A DNA stretch of 64,000 nt from Polyodon spathula (lineage: Eukaryota; Chordata; Actinopteri; Acipenseriformes; Polyodontidae): positions 65,792,645 through 65,856,644 of the forward strand of contig NC_054537.1 in NCBI RefSeq assembly GCF_017654505.1. Direction: 5' to 3'. The notes below the pieces were generated by a model. It worked only from the letters and a program-made list of their open reading frames with translations. It ran no database searches and was not told the DNA's origin. Both the position numbers and the translations under genes were made by a program. Below are positions 1 through 11,221 of this stretch, piece by piece. Each line of letters starts with the position of its first letter. Position 1 is the first letter of the stretch.

Positions 1-240
1 CCATTAACCTTCAAGGTCGCTGCATCCATGATTGCAGCAGGCTTGAAGGAAAAATTACATTGAGGTCTGTGACCGCAGTGTTTTTATTTCCTCGGGGGCA
101 ATCCATGACTGCATCACAGGCTCGTCAAGCAGCTTTGATATATCTTATTCAAGGTTCTTGCCTTTAGGAGTTAAATGCCCAAATGCGATAATGGTTTCAT
201 TTCTATTTCAGGGAACCAGGGTTATGATAATAACCTAACA
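1..240 (+). mobile_element. 3' terminal repeat of a DIRS-like retrotransposon (cut by window start)
   Basis: The same unit recurs at about 18,200-18,460 and 27,400-27,655. All three copies share the CCATTAACCTTCAA start, an ATTGCAGCAGGCTTGAAGG-type block and the GGGAACCAGGG end. The closing segment at about 208-238 is the reverse complement of a segment that opens the 18.2 and 27.4 kb units, so the unit ends in inverted repeats. The two downstream copies follow broken DIRS polymerase genes, which assigns this end by association. The body of this element lies left of the window. Confidence 0.6.
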
Positions 241-932
241 ATTTTTTTCATGATGAAGCTGCATGCACTCACTGCTTGATTAGATGAATGTACTGAGTTT
301 TAGGGAGTCTGCAACTGCAAGGCCACAACATCTTTTGTTGGGGTGAACCGAAATTGTTTTGCTAGCATAAGTGATACACATTTGAATCAAAGGAATGATG
401 TAACCAGAACAATGTGGACTATTGTGCGAAAACAAAGACGCAACATCAAGTACTGTATAAAACACGGCAAGTGAAAGCTTTTTGTTGTAGCAGGAAGAAT
501 GAAACAAAGACTACAGGCCTGTCTTTCCGGAATATTGGTAAATATTGTCTTATTCTGTATGTTGCATGCTGTCGTTGCAGTTTAATAAATTATTGGTTTT
601 AAACTGATTTGTTGTATTGAGCTAATCATTCTGGGTAACCAATTACAAAGACTCACAGCAGTGAGCCACTTAACAACATGTTAAATATGTTTTACTTTAT
701 ATGACAGACTGCTGTCGGGGGTTAGGTATAAAGTGTATATCGGTATATCTGATTAAAAACCTTAAAATGAATGCAGTTTGTGTGTGCAGTTTGTGTGGTT
801 TTTCATTGATTTAATTATGTTATGCATTTATAAATGAGAAATGTTAAAAATTTAATGACCTTTAAAAACAGTATCATACGCAACCCAACTACATTTTTAT
901 ACAGTGCAAGTCATAATTCTTTTTTTTAAACA
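241..932. other. THRB intron, no recognised feature
   Basis: AT-rich sequence without splice-supported exons or a recognised repeat. It lies upstream of the beta-2 exon and so should be intronic for the longer THRB transcripts, whose first exons are outside the window. Confidence 0.4.
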
Positions 933-936
933 TAGT

Positions 937-991
937 GTTGCGTTTCTCAAGAGACAGAAAACAGGAGAGGCACCTGGTTCTTTTCAATGCT
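937..991 (-). repeat. Putative 3' LTR remnant of Gypsy element
   Basis: About 80 percent identical by eye to 3,136-3,191. The shared core is CAGAAAACAGGAGAG. It lies just beyond the RNase H remnant, where a 3' LTR is expected. Only the outer ~55 bp is preserved. Confidence 0.45.
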
Positions 992-1883
992 TTCCCCGCT
1001 GCTTTTTTTCACTGTTGTAGAAAAAGGTATTTCATGCAATTTTCTGATATGTAAATTACAGGTACAACTGCATGTGACACAGTGTTCTTGCATTTCAAGC
1101 CAGCAGGCTAACTGTCCCTCAGGTTCCTTGAATCGCAGCAACCACTGCAGTGTGGTGTGATTGGTGCGGAGCATAAAGCGGCGACCACAGAGGTAGGGGA
1201 GGTATTGTTTGATGGCTTCCAATATCGGCAATAGCTCCCTCTGGGTCACACAGTAATTGAGCTCCACTTTGCTGAGGGCACGGCTGTAGTACGCCATGAC
1301 TCTCCGTCTTTAGGGGTTCCTTGGGACAGCACGCCACCGAATCCCTTGTTGCTTGCATCGGGGTCTAGAGTGAAAGTGGCTGTCATGGGCGGGACTGTGA
1401 GCACAGGAGCACTGGTCAGTTGGGAGAAGGCGTTCTCATGTTCGGAGGCCCACTGGAAATGCCAGTTCTTGTCCAGGTGGTGAAGCGGGCTAGCAATGGT
1501 GGCAAACCCTTTCACAAACCTCCGGTAGTAGGACTCAAGGCCCAGGAAACTGTAGAGTTGCTTCGTGTTGGCCGAGGTGGGCCACTTCTGCACAGCAGAA
1601 ATTTTTTCAGGGTTGGTGGTGATGCCTACTGACCTGGTGGCCGAGGAAGGCAATCTTATGCCGGAACAGGTGGCATTTCTCTGGGTGCAGTCGCAGTCCG
1701 CTGGCCTAGATTCTCATGTACCAGCAGGTCATCCAGGTATACCACACACTCCTGTCTGGGGATGCTGTTTAGTACCTTTTCCATCAGCTGTTCAAATGTG
1801 CCCAGGGCGATGCACATTCCAAACGACGTGACGTTGAACTGCTCGATGACGTTGAAGTTCCAGAGAATAGTCAAGACTGCCAT
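947..1883 (-). pseudogene. Gypsy reverse transcriptase-RNase H remnant
   Basis: The minus strand encodes the RT active-site box VVYLDDLLVH (YLDD at about 1,727-1,740), then the connection region with a FLGLESYYRRFV motif, the TLDPDASNKGFGGVLSQ start of RNase H and the later RNase H motifs SRALSKVELNY and LRTNHTTLQWL. These are standard for Ty3/Gypsy polyproteins. The reading frame shifts near 1,650 and 1,300, so no functional product can be made. The order (RT before RNase H on the minus strand) gives the orientation of the element. Confidence 0.85.
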
Positions 1884-2816
1884 TTACCATAGACGTCCAC
1901 GTCTTGGATGTCCACGACCCAGACCTCCTGGTCAAAGGAGGTCCCGTCCAGATGTATCTGCAGCAGCGCAGTGCAGGGCATGCCCTCTACTCAGCAGTTT
2001 AAGTGGAGGTGTGCCCTGAAGCCGGTTCTCCCCAGGGTGACTGGTGCTATGGTTGTTATGTTGGGATTGGAGACCTGGGTCGATATTTCCCCTCTCACAA
2101 CGGTGCTCGCTCATTTACCTCCACCGACTGGTTGGGTTTGGGTCATGGCTCCTGCCAAAGGCAGTAGAATCGGATGTGGCCGGGCTGATCTCATTCCCAG
2201 CAGAGGGGAGCAAGATGGGTGGTGGTGGCCCTGACCGTCCCAACATGGCTTGTTGGATGGCCACGATCTCCCGCAGGATCTCGGCCATTGGCACAGTGCT
2301 CTGAGCAGTGTTGCTTACTTCCCGTTTGGCCCCTCAGTCTGTGGGTCACAGAATGGTGCTGCTTTCCAATCGCTCAACCCCTCAGACTGTGGGTCGTGAA
2401 CTGGTGCTGCTCTTCTCTCAGGTCACATCCTCTCATTCCTGGGCGAGGGCTGCCTGTAGCGACTGGGGTTTGGCAAGGCGCAGGTACTTAAGGAGCTCAT
2501 TGGTCCCATGGCTTCAATGAATTGGAACCGGGCTCCTCTTGTTTCCAGGCTACAGCGTCAGCATATGCCCACCAGGCTTACCTCTCCAGGTCTGTGGCTA
2601 ATCAAGCCAAGCTCTCCATTATTTATGTTGGCTCACAGCAGCTCCTGTTCTCCTGTACTGCCAAACCGGCATTTGAGGGTGACCACCAGTGTGTCCCATC
2701 TCCTCCTCTGCCAAGTTCAACAGCACAATCTGGGCATCCCCTTTTAGCTTTGTCCTCGCTCTATTTCCACAACTTACCCAACACGGTTAGCTGAGCATGG
2801 AAGGCCTCCCAGCTAG

Positions 2817-3149
2817 TCATGCCGTCAAAACTGGGCAGTTTCGCGGTTCACTCTCCCACTGCAATAGCACTGCCATCAGGGTGGCTGATCTTTGGTCCTG
2901 CCGATTTCTCCCTGCTCCAGGTATCCAGCGCGATGCTTTGTGGGACCCAGCCGGGCTTCGTGTGCCTGCCACCAGTGAACGCCACTCTTCAGAGCTGGCC
3001 ATGACTGGAGCCGCCATTTGGGAGAGCTGCTTCTCGCACTGCAACAGCCACTCCAACACGCTGTCCATCCCTCCGTCTCCTACCAGCTCATGCTTCACAC
3101 CTTGGGGATCGATCTCCATCCTGCTCTGACGCAATGTAGCATTTCGCAA
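2817..3149 (-). pseudogene. Gag-like remnant of the Gypsy element
   Basis: A 110-codon open stretch begins within a few bases of the inferred 5' LTR edge and starts with an acidic, charged segment rich in Met, Gln and Glu. That position fits the Gag amino terminus of the element. No capsid or zinc-knuckle motif was recognised, so the assignment rests on position. Confidence 0.4.
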
Positions 3150-3191
3150 GAGGCAGAAAACAGGAGAGACGCTTGGTTTTTTTCAACGCTT
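3136..3191 (-). repeat. Putative 5' LTR remnant of Gypsy element
   Basis: Partner of 937-991. On the minus strand it ends in ACA and is followed by a leader-like TTGCGTCAGAGCAGG and the start of the Gag-like frame. Confidence 0.45.
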
Positions 3192-3200
3192 TATTTGGCA

Positions 3201-6200
3201 GCCCTGTCAGCAGCACAGGATTCAAACAATTCATATTTTCTTTCTTAATCCACTACTGCAAATGTACTGTAGGTCATGGTGCCTTTTTCATGGCATTGAC
3301 ACTTGTGTAGCAATTTAAAGAAATTGTTGGTTGAATCACTGTACAGTACATGTTCTTTAATTTTAGATTAAGAATAAGTACCTGTACAAATTAGTCTGAT
3401 TCATATGGTCTGAAATGTGATCCATGCCACACTAAATATCTAAACGCTCTCTCTGTGGATCAAGCCCACCCAAGAAAGCTGCACATGCCCCCTGATGGCG
3501 ATAGCTGCTTTCAAGACACTGATGTAGACGTGTGCCATGCCACAGTTAGAAACATGTCAACCACAATTCCTGTATGCCCAATTGTGTTGAGCATGTTCCC
3601 TTGTAACACCTTCCAGTAGTGTCAAGGCTGCAATCTGGGCAAAGGGAGTTTCAGCCCAGTATAAGGTTATAGGTCCTAGTGTATATGGTGACAAAATTGT
3701 CCAGTGCACTGACTGGGCTGTGTGGGTTAGGGGGTTGGAGTGCTTTGTTTGCATAAAATCACCTGTTTTCTTGTTTTCCTGACAAAATATACTGAACGGT
3801 TAGGGGAGTTTATATGTAATTATCATTTCTCCACTGCTAAATCCACTGTTAATATAGTAAACCATTTGAGATGCCAGCTTCATATTTTCCCACAGACTCT
3901 CAAACCACTGCTCTCTGTAGAGAACCCTTCCCTTACCTCATTTGTTTTGCTGTATAGTCATTTTAAATGTAGTGCTAATTTTCTGTAAACTATATAATAA
4001 AAATGTAATTTAGTACGTAGGAAGTGTTAATATTACTGTAGCTTTCATTTAAACAGTTGGTGATACTGAATTGACAAAGACCAAATTGTGTTTGTTTAGA
4101 AACATTCTTATAGGTTGTCCCACTTAAACTCATAGACAGAAGATGTCATGTTTCCTGGTTAAATAGCAGTTGCCAGTAGACAAAATAATTGATAACATTT
4201 ATGGTAATTAAATCACTCAGCCATTTCGAAACCTGAGATTTAATTTTCCCTTTTATACTTTCCATTTACAATCTAACAGCATCTCTATAGCATAGAGGCT
4301 TCCTCCTGTTCTTACCTTCTACTGTTGTTCTGCCAGACCCCAGTTACTGGCAGTAGCTTAGGTAGCAATTTGAGTCTGAGATCATGTATGTGTGACTACA
4401 TGCTGTTCACAGCTTTACTGTTGAACAATGAGCGGGCAAAGGCAGGGAACTATAATTAAATTACTGGATTTGTTTTAAGACTGCTAAGTTTTTCTCATAC
4501 ACAAAGGAGATTACGATTGGTCGTTTTGTCAGGCCCTGTTATTGCCTAATTTAAGTGTTAACCATACCCTTTGTGCAAACAGATGCAGGTATGACGGCTG
4601 GAAGAGCTTTAATTTTTTAATCCAGTTTAACGGCTTTTAATGTATGGAATAAGCAGTATTATAATTGTGTAGAAATGAAAATGATTCAATTGACCCTTTT
4701 GTTTGATACAGTATATGTTGTTTTCCACATCATTTTAATATTACAGATAACATGCAAATTAGCATGTTTGTGTGTGCTAGAAGTATAAATTATATTTTGT
4801 ATGCTGTACGGTAAAAAAAAAAAAAAAGAAGCACTGTAAACAGATTTCCGTCATGAATCGTATATTAAAATTCAACAGTATAGTTCTTCCACATCCCTGA
4901 AAACTTGGATCAGCTTATAATGTGACTGATGACACATTCACAAGCCCTAAGCAGCCCAGCAAAGGAAAGAACAGGAACGGCTCATTGTCATTAATGTAAC
5001 TTAATCCATTATATCAGTCTCCTCCTTTTCTGGTTTTGTGAACTTTCTCCTATAGCATAGTATGAATATTTAAACCTCTCATTTAATAAAGTGTGCTTTT
5101 AAAGTCATGGATGAATGTGTTAAATATGTTACAATTAGTCTGGGTGATGTGTTATATTTCCTTTAGTTTTTTTTTTTTAGCATTTCACAGACATGCTTCT
5201 ACAGACCGTGTAGCTTTTCCTAAATTCTTTCCTAATTACAGTCTTTTATTAAGCATAAGAGGGTGCTTCTGTTTTACTCAGAGTCAAAACAGCACATTAT
5301 GATAAATTCAAGGCACTTGAAAAAAAAGTGTGTGTGTGTGTATAACTACTTTAATCCTACTTTGTGCAGAGCTCAAGTTTACAGGCAGTTTTGTTTGAAC
5401 CAGAAATGCACCAATTGTGATTTTTTTGGAGTCTGATTCCAGTTACTGAGATTCAAAATCAATAAATGGCAAATACTAATTATTATACCGTCACTTCAAA
5501 TTGTAATTTGACACTTGAATATGTATTTAAGCTTTAAACTGAACACATCACATATTTTACTTATTGTACGTATTTTGTTTATACATGCCAGCAGTGAATT
5601 TACTGTAGCTAAACACTGGTAGCATGTGTCATATTTACTGAGCTAAAAATGTATGTATATGCATTCAATGTGGTGGATTTATTTCAAACATGAAATACAG
5701 CATAGTAACTAATGAAAAATGAATGTAAACTGTATCTAGTTACTACTGTCTATCTCACATACAGTATACCTGTCCCTAGATTACAGGTCTGTGCACCTTC
5801 GAAACCTTCACTTAACAAAACAGTGCAATCATGTACCACTGAACAAGCCCGGGCATTCCCAAGCAGCACCCCAGAATGTTGTCTTTAACCCTTGAACATT
5901 AGAAACATAGACTAAGCCTATTGAAAAATCAGAAAGATCTTCACTAGTGCATCCTTGTTTAGAATCACTGAATCATTTTACATTTCGTTCATCACATCCT
6001 GGTGAGTTTTTAAAACTGTAATATACCCTGGTTTAGACGAAGCTATCAGTTTTAAATTTCACGAGCAATTCCCGCAAACCATTCATTTCTGCACAGACGT
6101 GGCATGCACATTACAGCTCCCAACATGACCACCGCTCATCACACTATGTGCCTCGAGTCGAATTGTTCGATTATATGAGCATTCAGACATGTAGTATGCG

Positions 6201-7040
6201 ATGGCCGATATGACGAGAAAGGGGAGGGAGACAAAGACCCAATCTGCCAAAGTACAAACATTAACTTGTTTTTGTCCCCAGTCTGTCCCCAGTTTATGAC
6301 TTTTGTTCTGTGTATTCATTAGCGTAGTGAGCTTCAGCCCCTTACGTGCAGCACAGAATAATACATCAAATGCCACCAGCCACTCTCGTCAGTGCCAGCA
6401 TTGAACATTTTCCGTCCAAAACGGCATCATGAATGAGAAAAAAACGGCATGACTTGGCCCATTTATAACGAGATAGCGTGCTGTGGTTTCTCAACATCAT
6501 TCTTATGCTTAAGTAAAATGATACAAAATGTACAGTGTAAGTATTTTTAAAGCACAGCACTGGTTAATAACAAACTCAAATGTCGTTACACTAAGTCTCA
6601 TTTTATGGTAATAAAGGGTGTAACCTTACTGTCACTGTTTTCACTGATACTTTTGTGTTTTAAAAGTTTGAAATGCTTTAATGATGCCAGCTTCTGGTGT
6701 CCTAGTTAAATAAAAAATGTAAACCCATAGCGGTACAACATCATTTTTAAAAATTGTTTTAGAGCAGCTGCTAGGAATATTAGACAATATAATTGAAAAA
6801 AAAAAAAAAACATTTAAAAATGTCATGCATTGCGTGGGCTTTATAAAAAGATCCAGGGGTAAGAATGCAGTTTAACACTTTACTTTAGAGCATCCATCCG
6901 AATACATCTCGTCAGATTTGATACACTTACAACCTTAGTTAAGTTTGATACATTTTGCTTGCTTTCGACAAGAATTACACTTTGGATCAAATATTAACCA
7001 ATGACCATAAACTGCTAAATAAGCACCACATTCCTGTAAT
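3201..7040. other. THRB intron, no gene recognised
   Basis: AT-rich, mostly non-coding sequence with short homopolymer runs (A at 4,814-4,827; T near 5,167) and a small TG run near 5,324-5,341. Minus-strand open frames at 6,083-6,376 and 6,366-6,560 have no recognisable domain and no splice context, and I treat them as chance. Confidence 0.4.
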
Positions 7041-7081
7041 GTGCTACACAGCAATCCACAGCCAGTAGCTACAGATACCCA

Positions 7082-7770
7082 ATGGTGTTGGAGCTCACTA
7101 GTATGTTTGAATCATATTTTGAAATCCAGCAGCGGAAGGAGGACAAGGCGGAATGGGAAGGATGCAAGCAAGAACAGCGGTGGAGAACAATGCAGCACCA
7201 GTTTATGCAATTTCAAGATGAGGTACAGCAGCAGAGGCAAGGCAGGAAAGAGGAGGACTGGTCTGCCAGATGAACCCAAGACTTTTCTGAAGCCATATTA
7301 AAGAAATATGAAATTAATGTGGATATTTACCGTAATCGTTTCCGAGCTACAAATCTGGTGCAGGGAGAAACCCCTAAAGAACTGTATGTTCGGCTAAAAG
7401 AGTAATACAGAAAATGCATCAGGCCAGAAGAGCACACGAAGGAGGAGATTGTAGAGACAATTATTGTAAAGCAGTTCCTGAGGATGGTGAACCCTAAGGT
7501 GTTTGTATGGATTAAGGAACATTACCCTGCGTCAGCCTTGGAAGCAGCCCGGCTTGCTGAGATCTGTGTGTCGGCACGAAGAGGACAGAGGGCGTACCAG
7601 TATTCCTGAGGGACTAGCAGACCAAGCCCAGGTAAGTCTGAGGAGTCAGGGAAAGGTGTTGGTCATATTGGTAAAATACAAAGTTATCCCAATGCAACTG
7701 GTAACCCTAGTGAAAACGAAATAGCGTGTTATAACTGTGGACAGGAAGGCCATATCAAGCCTAATTCAAG
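7082..7770 (+). pseudogene. Gag with SCAN-like domain and zinc knuckle (broken)
   Basis: The first 60 residues (7,082-7,273) are Gln/Glu/Arg-rich and probably helical. After a stop, the 7,320-7,600 stretch encodes a SCAN/capsid-like domain: YRNRFRAT, ETPKELYVRLKE, RPEEHTKEEIVE, KQFLRMVNP, WIKEHYPASALEAARLAE. One in-frame stop interrupts it after RLKE (near 7,403). At about 7,725-7,766 a retroviral-type CCHC knuckle appears as CYNCGQEGHIKPNS, with the last Cys replaced by Ser. Several frame changes make this a pseudogene. Known family relation: Gmr1-type Gag is the proposed source of vertebrate SCAN domains. Confidence 0.78.
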
Positions 7771-7800
7771 AGGAAGTCCAAGACATCTAATTATTGTTAT

Positions 7801-8308
7801 GTGACCAAGCCTAGTGTGCCAGTAAGAAAAGGGGTTATAGTGGAACCGTTGATGCAGATTACTGTTAATAGCAAGTCTGTACCAGTGTTACTGGATATGG
7901 GTAGCTCTCAAACACTTGTAAGGGATATATTGGCGCAAAGTGAATATTTTAATGAGGGTAGGACCATAAACGATTTGATGTATCCATGGGGATGAGAGAA
8001 CCTACAGCACTGCCAATGTTTATTTGGGAATCCAGGGACAAACCTTTTTGATAACAGTGGGAGTTGTTCCTGATTTTCCCTATCCTGTGGTACTTGGCCA
8101 GGATATACCAATCCTTGGCGATTTAGTAGAACAGGCCAAACCATGTAATCTGTTGGTGACAATATCTAAAAGTAAGCAACCTGAGGTGGGGGTTTGGCAG
8201 ACCATGCCCTTCGCTAGTGAGGAGGAGTTGGCGATAGAGTTGGAACTGGAAAAGAAAGGAGGGGCTAAGGGTCGGAAAAGTAAGACAGCACCGCATGGAA
8301 AAGTTTAA
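7801..8308 (+). pseudogene. Retroelement aspartic protease remnant
   Basis: Residues around 7,850-7,930 read VNSKSVPVLLDMGSSQTLV. This is the protease flap-side beta strand and active-site loop, with the catalytic triplet D(S/T)G present as DMG. A stop at about 7,994 is followed, in another frame, by FPYPVVLGQDIPIL, which matches the second conserved (hydrophobic)-(I/L)G-D segment of such proteases. The acidic linker at 8,190-8,308 leads toward the integrase. The changed active-site residue and the frame break make it inactive. Confidence 0.75.
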
Positions 8309-8436
8309 AGGTGCTGGGATTAATTCCAAGGCCACTGAGCTAGTGAGCGAATCCTTGACCACTGAAGAGTATAAAGTGCCCGATAACCTAAGGGAATTAC
8401 AGAAAGCTGACTGTACATTGCAAACTCTATGCTAAT

Positions 8437-8988
8437 TTGACTGAAGCGGAGGGGGAGGTGCAGCAGAATCAAACTGGTCTGGGGGAGGAACAGTGTGTGG
8501 TTTTAAGAGTGCTCCTTTATAAAAAGACGGACTCTAGTTTACAGTTGGTAGTACCACAGAGCTTAAGACAAACGATTTTAGAGTTGGAACATACCGTACC
8601 ATGGACGGGACACCTGGGGAAACATAAGACCTTGGCACGGATTGCAAGCAGATTTTTTTGGCCAAGATTATATACAGTGGTGAGCCAGTATATTAAGTCC
8701 TGTCCGGAGTGCCAGTTGTCATGTTTAGGGGGGAGGCCAGGGAAAGCACCCTTGTTATCTCTTACTGTAGTTGAAGTCCCCTTTGAAAGGATTGCGATGG
8801 ATGTAGTAGGACCACTAGAGAGGAGAAGAAGTGGTAACAGATTTATTCTTGTGATCTGTGACTATGCCACCCGTTACCCTGAAGTGTTCCCTTTGAGGAA
8901 TGTGAAGGCTAAACAAGTAGCCACTGCATTATTGCAGTTGTTCTGTAGAGTAGGTATCCCTAATGACATACTTACACAGTGTAAATAA
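8437..8988 (+). pseudogene. Integrase, amino half (truncated)
   Basis: An open frame of 183 codons carries the H-H-C-C zinc-binding domain (EHTVPWTGHLGKHKTL, FFWPRLY, SCPECQ) and then the start of the RNase H-fold core, with the first catalytic Asp in AMDVVGP and the strand RFILVICDYATRYPEVF. It ends just after GIPNDIL, where the second catalytic Asp should follow. The frame runs into unrelated sequence at about 8,977. Two of the three acidic residues are therefore absent. The preceding 80 codons hold no RT motif. Confidence 0.85.
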
Positions 8989-8990
8989 CT

Positions 8991-10325
8991 TCTAAAACAA
9001 TATGTTTTTTTCAAGACCTGCTTGTAAGAAGAATGTTCTTCACAAGACACCTGTTGTGGTACACAAATAAACAAAGTCAGTGAGGGACAAATAGTCTTTG
9101 TTCCCTCACATTACCTCCATGGCATGATAAGGTGCCCCTTATCAGAATGTCCACCTTAGGTAACACGGTGTCTCTCAGGACATCTGGCAGTAAGAGCAAA
9201 GTCAGTTGAGGATCCCTGTTTTAATTTCCAAGGCTCAAAGTTGTTCATGACCAGCCCTGAACCCTGAGACCTGAAGTGATCGATGAGCCTAGGCAATAAA
9301 TTGATGGAAAAACAGTTTGTGAGCCCACTGTTAAAGCAACAGTGTGTGAGGATGCAGGGTAAGGCATAAACGTAGCAGGAAGGTTTGTAGATGGGGCGCA
9401 GGCACAAGTTAAAGGAAAGCGTTTAGCTTGGTTGTCGAATGTACTTGGCTGAAAAGTTCTGAAGACCGTCAAGGTTATCTCTTCCAGGGTCAGTCTGAAA
9501 ATAAACTATACCAAAGCCCTTCGGAACAACTTGGGCAGAATGTGTTTACCATAACACCACAGCTCAACAGGTTGCTGGCAGTACCCTCGTTTTGCCAGTC
9601 TGTGGTTTCCAGTGCTGAAAAAAGTGTGCACCAGCATGCTGCTGGATCTTATGCTTGGATGTTATGCTTTGAGGAACTTTGAGGAGCATCTGCTCGTTGG
9701 ATCAGGGCTAGAGAGAACTGACACTTTTTACCAATGGGACTACAGGACACAATGCAGCCCACTGGCTGGAATTTCAACAGAAGGAGTGTATGGGGTTAAA
9801 AAAGTCAAAGGTATAGTAACACAAGATTTTTTTTTTTTTTTTACTTTGTAAATCCCTGCAAATTAATACACTAGAATCATTTTAGGTGGGGTGTAAAACA
9901 ATGACTGTCTTTTTCAGACAGAATCATGGATTATTATTGTTGCAGAGTAAACTATTTGAACATCAACACAGTCTAGTTTGAGTCTAGTCATCTTGACTCA
10001 AGAACCCTTTTTTAAATTCCAAGGGATTACTTCCAGGGTTTCCAAATCTTACCAGTGGTTAAATCTCCTAATCCCGCATGGTGGTTCAAGCAAATTGAGA
10101 TAGAATATGTCTGAACTGTGGGGATTGTATTTTAGCTTATTTGGAGAAATCTTTACATTACAGCTGTAAAAGGGATGAATTTAAATGGTCTCAGTAGACA
10201 GTGCATCCAAACTGAAAAGGACTAACCGGGAGTGTTCTTAATGGAGAGCTGTTCTTTGTACTGAAATGGGCATAAAGAGGAAAGTTATTGTTTTTTTGGT
10301 GTGTGTGTGTTTCTGTATACTTATA
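8991..10325. other. THRB intron, unassigned, possibly old repeat
   Basis: Follows the break in the Gmr1-like integrase. The stretch at about 9,100-9,800 is less AT-rich than its surroundings and may be an old repeat, but I recognise no domain in either strand. Short open frames there lack motifs. Confidence 0.3.
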
Positions 10326-11180
10326 TATTTATAGTCCAGGGCTCCTAATGGAACACGAAACAAGCAATATGATTGATCGAGCAAGGTTCCAGCTGTCCGT
10401 ATATTGGATGGATATGGACAGTTGGAGCCTTGTCACACATTCTAAGTCACTGCGCTGCCTCACAGAATTTAAACTAAGTATTGGTAGCCATCTTGCATTC
10501 ACTCACTTACAGATCTACAGCTGTATCTATGAAACTGAGTGACCAATCACCTGCATTTAATTGTCCTTCATGCTGATTTGTATGAAGAACAATTAAATGA
10601 ACTGGAAGATAGCAAAATAGAAAAAAAAATTGCTGTCTTTATGATTACTCACCTCGACTTTGTTACGTCAAATAATGTATTTTTAGTGCTTTGTAAACGC
10701 TAAAGAAAAGCACAAAAAGAAACTTGTGCACATTATCTAACCCCTCTGACAAATTACTGAAATCCGAGACGTTGTTGTTGAATTTATTTTTATTCTCACG
10801 TCTGTTCTTCTCAATGGAAGAACAAGAACTGTGTCGTCTCAACTCCACCCATTGGTGTATTTTTTCAATGGCAATGTGCGCACTATCAAAAAAAGATTTA
10901 CTATCTTTTACATCATTTAATTGAATTAACTTATCTTAACTTGGTGTGTAGTTCAAAGTTATACATGGGACTACTTTATTTGGTGTAAGAATATTTAATC
11001 AAAAACACTAATAATTTTTTTGCCTTAAACATGATTTATGCTTTTTTTTCCTCGAAATCCACTGTTGTACCTGGATTAGAAATGCAATTAAGGCCTTTTA
11101 GGGCTTCTGTATACGTGCCTCACAAAACCCTGAGGTGTCCGTATATTTGACATATATGAACGCCCAGCCAGGTCCTATTG
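10326..11180 (+). repeat. ~850-bp interspersed repeat, copy 1
   Basis: This copy aligns over its length with 46,626-47,500 in the same orientation, from TCCAGGGCTC near the left edge to a GTCCGTATAT-containing right end. Shared landmarks are the GCAAGGTTC(C/T)AGCTGTCCGT block, TGAAACTGAGTGACCAAT and CAAAGTTATACATGGGACT. No coding sequence or simple terminal inverted repeat is visible. An internal palindrome (CTGTCCGTATATTGG...TATGGACAG) lies near 10,395-10,425. Probably a non-autonomous DNA transposon. Confidence 0.75.
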
Positions 11181-11186
11181 CATATG

Positions 11187-11221
11187 TATGTATGTATGTA
11201 TGTATGCATGCATGCATGCAC
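11187..11221. repeat. TGTA/TGCA tetranucleotide microsatellite
   Basis: Tandem TATG units that turn into CATG units, directly after repeat copy 1. Confidence 0.9.

Larger units (their letters stand above)
933..3200 (-). mobile_element. Degenerate Ty3/Gypsy LTR retrotransposon
   Basis: Read on the minus strand, this stretch holds Gag-like remnants (3,149-2,817), an unclear middle that may include a protease remnant, then reverse transcriptase (about 1,890-1,660) and the RT/RNase H region (about 1,653-950). Frames change several times. Similar 55-bp segments at 937-991 and 3,136-3,191 look like the surviving edges of two LTRs: both end in ACA on the minus strand. The inner one is followed by TTGCGTCAGAGCAGG, which resembles the leader after a 5' LTR. 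The integrase region was not found. Inert. Confidence 0.75.
7041..8990 (+). mobile_element. Gmr1-like Ty3/Gypsy retrotransposon fragment, gag-PR-IN
   Basis: Broken frames read in order: a coiled-coil-like Gag start, a SCAN-like capsid domain, a CCHC knuckle, an aspartic protease, then an integrase zinc-binding domain and the first part of its catalytic core. No reverse transcriptase lies between protease and integrase. The established Gmr1 group of Gypsy elements has integrase ahead of RT, and its Gag is related to the SCAN domain, so this fragment fits that group. The element stops abruptly inside the integrase at about 8,977, so RT and the 3' LTR are missing, and no 5' LTR was recognised. 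Confidence 0.8.

Noticed and set aside
1420..3129. Many plus-strand frames across 1.4-3.1 kb
   Set aside because: They are shadows of the minus-strand Gypsy element.
6083..6560. Minus-strand open frames with a hydrophobic segment
   Set aside because: No known domain, no splice signals in context and no neighbouring support.
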